DNA of 64,000 nucleotides from GCA-2688105 sp964499445 (GTDB taxonomy: Bacteria; Chloroflexota; Dehalococcoidia; Dehalococcoidales; GCA-2688105), in contig CAZCLE010000001.1 in assembly GCA_964499445.1 (NCBI GenBank), forward strand, positions 1-64,000, written 5' to 3'. The position numbers were made by a program, and so were the translations under genes. The notes under the pieces were generated by a model. That model worked only from the letters and a program-made list of their open reading frames with translations. It was not told the DNA's origin and did no database searches. Of this stretch, positions 60,166-64,000 are shown piece by piece (the stretch's first letter is position 1; each line of letters starts with the position of its first letter).

Positions 60166-61410
60166 ATGAATGTGCTTAAGCTACCGCAACTGGCCTGGCA
60201 CGGGACTAAAGCCCTGGAGCTACCCCTCCCTGATAGCTGGCAGGTTGAGATGTGTCACATGGCTGGTTATGACCGCCCCGCCCTGACCCCCGACCAGATT
60301 AAAGCCGCCGTAACCCAAAATCTCATTGGCTCACCACCCATCCGGGAACTGGCTAAAGGTAAAAAAGAGGTTGTCATCATCTTTGACGACATGACCCGGG
60401 TGACCAGGGTGGCTGACATAGTCCCCTTCGTGATAGACGAATTGGCAGAAGCCGGCATCGCCGATGATAGAATCCGCTTCATTGCCGCCCTCGGCTGTCA
60501 CGGGGCAATGAACCGATTTGATTTTGTTAAAAAACTGGGCGAGGCAACTCTAGCCAGGTTCCCCGTCTATAATCACAATCCTTTTGATAACTGCGACTAT
60601 GTGGGCACCACCAGCCATGGCACCAAGGTCTACTTAAACGCTGAGGTAATGAAGTGCGACTTCAAGATTGCCATTGGTTCCATCACGCCGCACATTATGA
60701 GCGGGTTTGGTGGGGGGTGGAAAATCATCCTGCCCGGTATAGCCTCCTATGAATCTATCAACGCTCTCCACATGCTCTATAAGTTGCTACCCAGGGAGCG
60801 CCAGCAGCAGATGACCACCGAAGCCGGGGTCATCGAGGACAACCCGATATACCAGGATATTGAGGAAGGGGCATCCCTTTCCGGTCTGGACATCAAGATT
60901 GAAACCCTGTTTAACCATTGGGGTGAGACGGTGGCAGTCTATGCCGGCACGCCTAAACAAGCCTATGCTGCCAGCGTGGAGGACGCCAAAACCCACTTCC
61001 TCACCCCCCGAGCCAGGGATAAGGACATTGTTATCGCCAATACCTTTGCCAAGGCGAACGAGGCTACCCTGGGCATACTTACCGCCTGCCCCTCGGTGAA
61101 GAGCACCGGGGGAGACATCGTCCTTATTGCCAATGCCCCCGAGGGGCAGGTAACCCATTACCTGATGGGTCCGTTTGGCAAAATGATTGAGTCAAAGCAA
61201 CCACTGCAGGTGCGCACTCCCCCATCCGTCAAGCACCTGATTGTTTTCACCGAGTACCCTGACCTGGCGGGGAGGGGCTATTTTGAACAATCGGACAAGG
61301 TAATGTTTATGCATAGATGGGATGATGTCCGACATGCCCTTCAGGAATTTCACGGTGATAATGCCGAGGTGGCGGTATATCCCCACGCCGAGGTTCAGTA
61401 CTGCAGGTAA
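60166..61410 (+). CDS. LarA-family nickel-pincer racemase-like protein
   Basis: 414 residues of the LarA/DUF2088 family (lactate racemase and broader 2-hydroxyacid racemases/epimerases that use the nickel-pincer nucleotide). Motifs: VVIIFDDMTRVTRVADIVPFV, FIAALGCHGAMNRFDFVKKLG (catalytic histidine region), NHNPFDNCDYVG and KIAIGSITPHIMSGFGGGWKIILPGIAS. No larB, larC or larE cofactor genes are in this window. Last gene of the acnX-uxaA operon, 32 bp after the UxaA subunit. Convergent with greA. Confidence 0.87.
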   Translation: MNVLKLPQLAWHGTKALELPLPDSWQVEMCHMAGYDRPALTPDQIKAAVTQNLIGSPPIRELAKGKKEVVIIFDDMTRVTRVADIVPFVIDELAEAGIADDRIRFIAALGCHGAMNRFDFVKKLGEATLARFPVYNHNPFDNCDYVGTTSHGTKVYLNAEVMKCDFKIAIGSITPHIMSGFGGGWKIILPGIASYESINALHMLYKLLPRERQQQMTTEAGVIEDNPIYQDIEEGASLSGLDIKIETLFNHWGETVAVYAGTPKQAYAASVEDAKTHFLTPRARDKDIVIANTFAKANEATLGILTACPSVKSTGGDIVLIANAPEGQVTHYLMGPFGKMIESKQPLQVRTPPSVKHLIVFTEYPDLAGRGYFEQSDKVMFMHRWDDVRHALQEFHGDNAEVAVYPHAEVQYCR

Positions 61411-61413
61411 TAA

Positions 61414-62214
61414 TTAATGCTCGACCTGTTTAACCTGATAGCGCAACTTGCCCGCCGGGGCTATTACCTCGACTACTTTTCCCTGACCTTGACCAATAAG
61501 GGCTCTACCTATAGGTGAAGCACTGGAAATCTTGCCCTGGGTCGGGTCTACCTCCCTGGGACTGACTATGGTATAGTGCAGTTCCTCCCCTGAAGCCAGG
61601 TCAAGCAAGGTAACGCTATTACCAATGCCTACCTTAAGGGTAGCCTTTTGTTCCCTATCAATAATAGTCGCTGACTTTAGAGTCCCCTCCAGTTTTTCAA
61701 TCCGACCTTCTATGTGTCCACGCTGCTCCCTCGCTGCCTCCAGAGGCGCATTCTCCCGAAAGTCCTTATCTGCCGCCGCCCTGCGCATTTCATCAATAGC
61801 CTCAAGACGCTTGTTCTTAAGGGTATCAAGCTCAGTCTTCAATTCAGCATAGCCCTGTTGAGTTAAAGAGACCGTCTGGGGCAAACCCCGCCGGGACGAA
61901 TGCCGGCATAAGGTCTTTCCCTTCTTAGCCTTAAGCTGGGCGGCCAGATTAGCCTTACTCCACCCCTCCTTTTTAGCGTAAATCAAAAAAGCTCGAATTA
62001 ACTCGAGCTTTTTCATATAATTGGTATCCGATAATGATAACCGCTCCGCATAATTAGCGACCTCAGGGGCAGTAAGTCCCCCCAGAGGTCGCTCCCACCC
62101 ATACCAGCGAACAAATCTATATACCTCCTGCTGGCTGGCGCCTCTTTCTTCAGATGATAAGCTGGCGAGAAAACGAGTAGCGGCTTCACCCAGACCCAGG
62201 CTATCACTATTCAC
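61414..62214 (-). CDS. greA: GreA-type transcript cleavage factor with extra N-terminal domain
   Basis: 266 residues; ordinary GreA is about 158. The last 155 form GreA: the coiled coil with acidic tip (ADKDFRENAPLEAAREQ, the D and E that bind the catalytic Mg at the RNA polymerase centre) and the C-terminal FKBP-like part (GNSVTLLDLASGEELHYTIVSP, then ASPIGRALIGQGQGKVVEV). The first 100 residues (EATRFLASLSSEERGASQQE and KLELIRAFLIYAKKEGWSKA) resemble the SAM-like core-binding domain of tyrosine recombinases. A basic linker joins the two. Whether the N-domain binds DNA or the polymerase is unknown. Confidence 0.87.
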   Translation of the reverse strand: MNSDSLGLGEAATRFLASLSSEERGASQQEVYRFVRWYGWERPLGGLTAPEVANYAERLSLSDTNYMKKLELIRAFLIYAKKEGWSKANLAAQLKAKKGKTLCRHSSRRGLPQTVSLTQQGYAELKTELDTLKNKRLEAIDEMRRAAADKDFRENAPLEAAREQRGHIEGRIEKLEGTLKSATIIDREQKATLKVGIGNSVTLLDLASGEELHYTIVSPREVDPTQGKISSASPIGRALIGQGQGKVVEVIAPAGKLRYQVKQVEH

Positions 62215-62291
62215 TCTCAGAATACCCCCATATAAATATGACTAGGTCTAATCTTACTATTCTAGACGTACATTGGTCAAATAACATTAGA

Positions 62292-62652
62292 GATTGCTTA
62301 GTAACCTATCCCCCTGACCCCCTTCCCTCAATAAAAGATTGTTTAACAACCCCTCACCCTTTATCCCTCTCCCCTTATGAAGGGGAGAGGGAAGAGAAAT
62401 TCTTAAAGGGGCTTTTTACCCCACAAAAATAAATTTTTGCGGGGACCCCGTATTCGCCCCTTTTAATCCCTTTGCTAAAAACTCTCAATAAGGGGGAGTG
62501 TAGGTAAGAGAGGGGCGAAGCCCCTCTCTAAAATCTCTTCCCAAATAGAGGTTTAAGGGGCGGAGCCCCTTCTATAAAAACTTCCCCTTCCCCTTGATAA
62601 GGGGAAGGGGATAAAGGGGATAGGGTTACCTAATAAAAATCTAAGAGGGTGA
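62292..62652. repeat. Dispersed composite palindromic repeat block E
   Basis: Its first 110 bp (62292-62400) match block A from 1386, including AATAAAAGATTGTTTAACAA. Hairpins GAGGGGCgaaGCCCCTC (near 62508) and AAGGGGCggaGCCCCTT (near 62557), a CCCCTTCCCCTTgatAAGGGGAAGGGG palindrome, then the shared end GGGATAGGGTTACCTAATAA and a GGGTGAGG. No gene inside. Confidence 0.8.
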
Positions 62653-62654
62653 GG

Positions 62655-63848
62655 TCAATAAACAATCTTATTAGCCCGGAAAGGAATCTTCATCGCCCCA
62701 ATAGCCTTAGATATTGCCTGATGTGCCAACAATTTCAATATCACCTCAGCATGCCAGTCAAAAGACAAATCTTCCTCTTTAAGCAAGGCCTCATCAATGC
62801 CGCTGGATTTTATTATGTCAAATATCCGGTCAATCTGCCGGTCACTCAGACGCTCATAAAATTTCCGAGCCCGGTAGCCTCTCTTCAACTCACGCCCCAG
62901 CCTCACCTTCCACTCCCGCTCATAGTTAGCCAGACTCCTAGCCGTCAGGGCATCACTTGCCAGAGCCCGGTGCAAATTATTAGCCGCGATGTCAGCACCC
63001 AGTAGCCCGTAGTAGATACCGCCACCGGTGGTTGGCTTCACCTGCCCCGCCGCACTCCCCACCACTATCACTCTCTGCCCGTAGGTTCTAGCCAACGGCT
63101 TTAGTGGAATCCCGCCATAGCTCACCTCAGCCTCAGCCGAAACTATTTTCCCCTGAGCCAACAGGGACGACATTAACTTCCTCAGATAGTGCCCGGGATT
63201 AAGGCGCGATAACAATCCCACCCGGGCTCTCGGCGATGAGGTCGGCACCAGCCAGGCAAAAAAGCCAGGAGCTATATCCTGACCAAAATAAACCTCAACC
63301 TCGTCCACCCCGGTGGTTTCCACCTCAGCCTGAGCTCCCATAACCAAATCGCCAACCTTGCCCAAACCCAACCCCTCAGCCAGTCTGGAGCCAAAGCCAG
63401 TGGCAATAACTACCGCTCTGGCGTCAAGGTTTAACTTCTCTCCCTGACGAGTTGCCTCAATCCTAACCCTATCCTCCCCAACCGCCACATTCCTGACCTG
63501 GCTACTTAAAACATATTCCACTCCCTTATCCTGAGCCCAATTGGCAATAGCCATATCAAAAGCAGCTCGGTCTACAACGCACGCCTGTGGTTCCTGCCTC
63601 CACACCCTGAGTAACCGTCCTGAAGGTGAAAATAACCTGGCGCTATTTGCCCACTTCAAAATAACCCTGTCGTCAATACCAAAAGTGCTGACACACTCCC
63701 GACCAATAAGACCGGTACAGCAGACTTTCCCTCCCGGCCTTGTCTTCGCTTCCAGCACCACCACCCCGTATCCCATCCCCGCCAGCTTATAAGCGGTATA
63801 ACTCCCGGCTGGTCCACCACCTATTACTGCCACATCATACAATTTCAC
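62655..63848 (-). CDS. Geranylgeranyl reductase-family flavoprotein
   Basis: 397 residues of the GGR/FixC-like flavoprotein family, which saturate isoprenoid chains or act on related lipids. FAD-binding start DVAVIGGGPAGSYTAYKLA, the cysteine-bearing CCTGLIGRECV, PGFFAWLVPTSSPRARVGLL (GGR active-site loop region) and VIVVGSAAGQVKPTTGGGIYYGLLGAD. Usual targets are menaquinone or lipid side chains; no lipid gene is adjacent to decide. SD weak. The last complete gene on the right. Confidence 0.88.
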   Translation of the reverse strand: MKLYDVAVIGGGPAGSYTAYKLAGMGYGVVVLEAKTRPGGKVCCTGLIGRECVSTFGIDDRVILKWANSARLFSPSGRLLRVWRQEPQACVVDRAAFDMAIANWAQDKGVEYVLSSQVRNVAVGEDRVRIEATRQGEKLNLDARAVVIATGFGSRLAEGLGLGKVGDLVMGAQAEVETTGVDEVEVYFGQDIAPGFFAWLVPTSSPRARVGLLSRLNPGHYLRKLMSSLLAQGKIVSAEAEVSYGGIPLKPLARTYGQRVIVVGSAAGQVKPTTGGGIYYGLLGADIAANNLHRALASDALTARSLANYEREWKVRLGRELKRGYRARKFYERLSDRQIDRIFDIIKSSGIDEALLKEEDLSFDWHAEVILKLLAHQAISKAIGAMKIPFRANKIVY

Positions 63849-63897
63849 TTCTCCACCTACCGGAACATTTTACTCCACCTTCATTCCCGACCCCAAC

Positions 63898-64000
63898 TAA
63901 CCCGTGAAAAAACAGTGAGAGGAAATTACTAAGACAGTGAGGAGAACAAATACCACGAACCAACGATAATAGAGCTTAAGCTGTATCCCAAAACCCTGCC
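63898..64000 (-). CDS. C-terminal end of a putative membrane protein
   Basis: Open minus-strand frame entering from the right edge and ending at 63898, with a hydrophobic helix (LYYRWFVVFVLLTVLVISSH). It lies 49 bp upstream of the flavoprotein start. Only about 33 residues are visible, too few to identify; the frame could be chance. Confidence 0.3.

Overview
The window reads as a chromosomal segment of an anaerobic bacterium, most likely a Dehalococcoidia-type member of the Chloroflexota. This is inferred from gene style: clostridial-type redox proteins, an aconitase X/UxaA/LarA cluster, small XRE regulators, a DUF5679 zinc ribbon and a PyrR-controlled pyr operon. No rRNA or marker phylogeny is available here to prove it. 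Gene density is high, many neighbours overlap by ATGA or TTGA, and base composition is moderate apart from a visibly AT-richer island at 32.9-35.3 kb.

Layout: 1-6.5 kb holds riboflavin genes (ribE fragment, ribD), signal peptidase I, mutL and a pcrA/uvrD helicase. 6.6-8.1 kb is an arsenic pair (arsR, acr3) with its own promoter and operator-like dyad. 9.3-19.7 kb is a pyrimidine operon: a strong promoter, a PyrR-binding leader whose second hairpin hides the pyrR ribosome site, then pyrR-pyrB-pyrC-carA-[AbiJ/HEPN-like gene]-carB-pyrK. 19.9-32.6 kb carries yjbQ, folE, thrC, a one-polypeptide restriction-modification enzyme placed between hom and thrC, hom, a parvulin foldase, a radical SAM/mobB pair, mrp, yggS, a HAD phosphatase and def.

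32.8-35.35 kb is a small genomic island. A complete tRNA-Pro(GGG) at its left end shares a perfect 45-bp direct repeat with a tRNA fragment at its right end, and the only gene between them is a 720-residue Z1-domain ATPase/helicase. After a GlcD-like oxidase comes a minus-strand two-component block (37.1-44 kb): a truncated kinase, a secreted transglutaminase-like protein, an OmpR regulator, a receiver-only protein and a 1426-residue six-PAS kinase.

44.7-53.9 kb is the most unusual part. Five co-directional genes encode a receiver fused to a GltD-like flavoprotein and ferredoxin, a divergent sigma-54, an [FeFe]-hydrogenase-like domain fused to a histidine kinase, a membrane histidine kinase sharing an exact 609-bp segment with the preceding gene, and an NtrC-type activator. 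A terminator follows, then a near-consensus -24/-12 promoter in front of a sixth gene (receiver, TPR, two Cys4 motifs). I read this as a self-contained redox or hydrogen sensing circuit with its own sigma factor, activator and target promoter.

53.9-56.8 kb is a decayed patch with small XRE regulators, a DUF5679 zinc ribbon and pseudogene scraps. 56.9-61.4 kb is an operon of AcnX large and small subunits, UxaA N- and C-terminal parts and a LarA-like protein. The window ends with a GreA carrying an integrase-like N-terminal domain, and a geranylgeranyl-reductase-family flavoprotein. Five intergenic gaps (1.4-2.0, 12.8-13.1, 14.3-14.7, 19.7-19.9 and 62.3-62.65 kb) are filled by one family of dispersed composite palindromic repeats.
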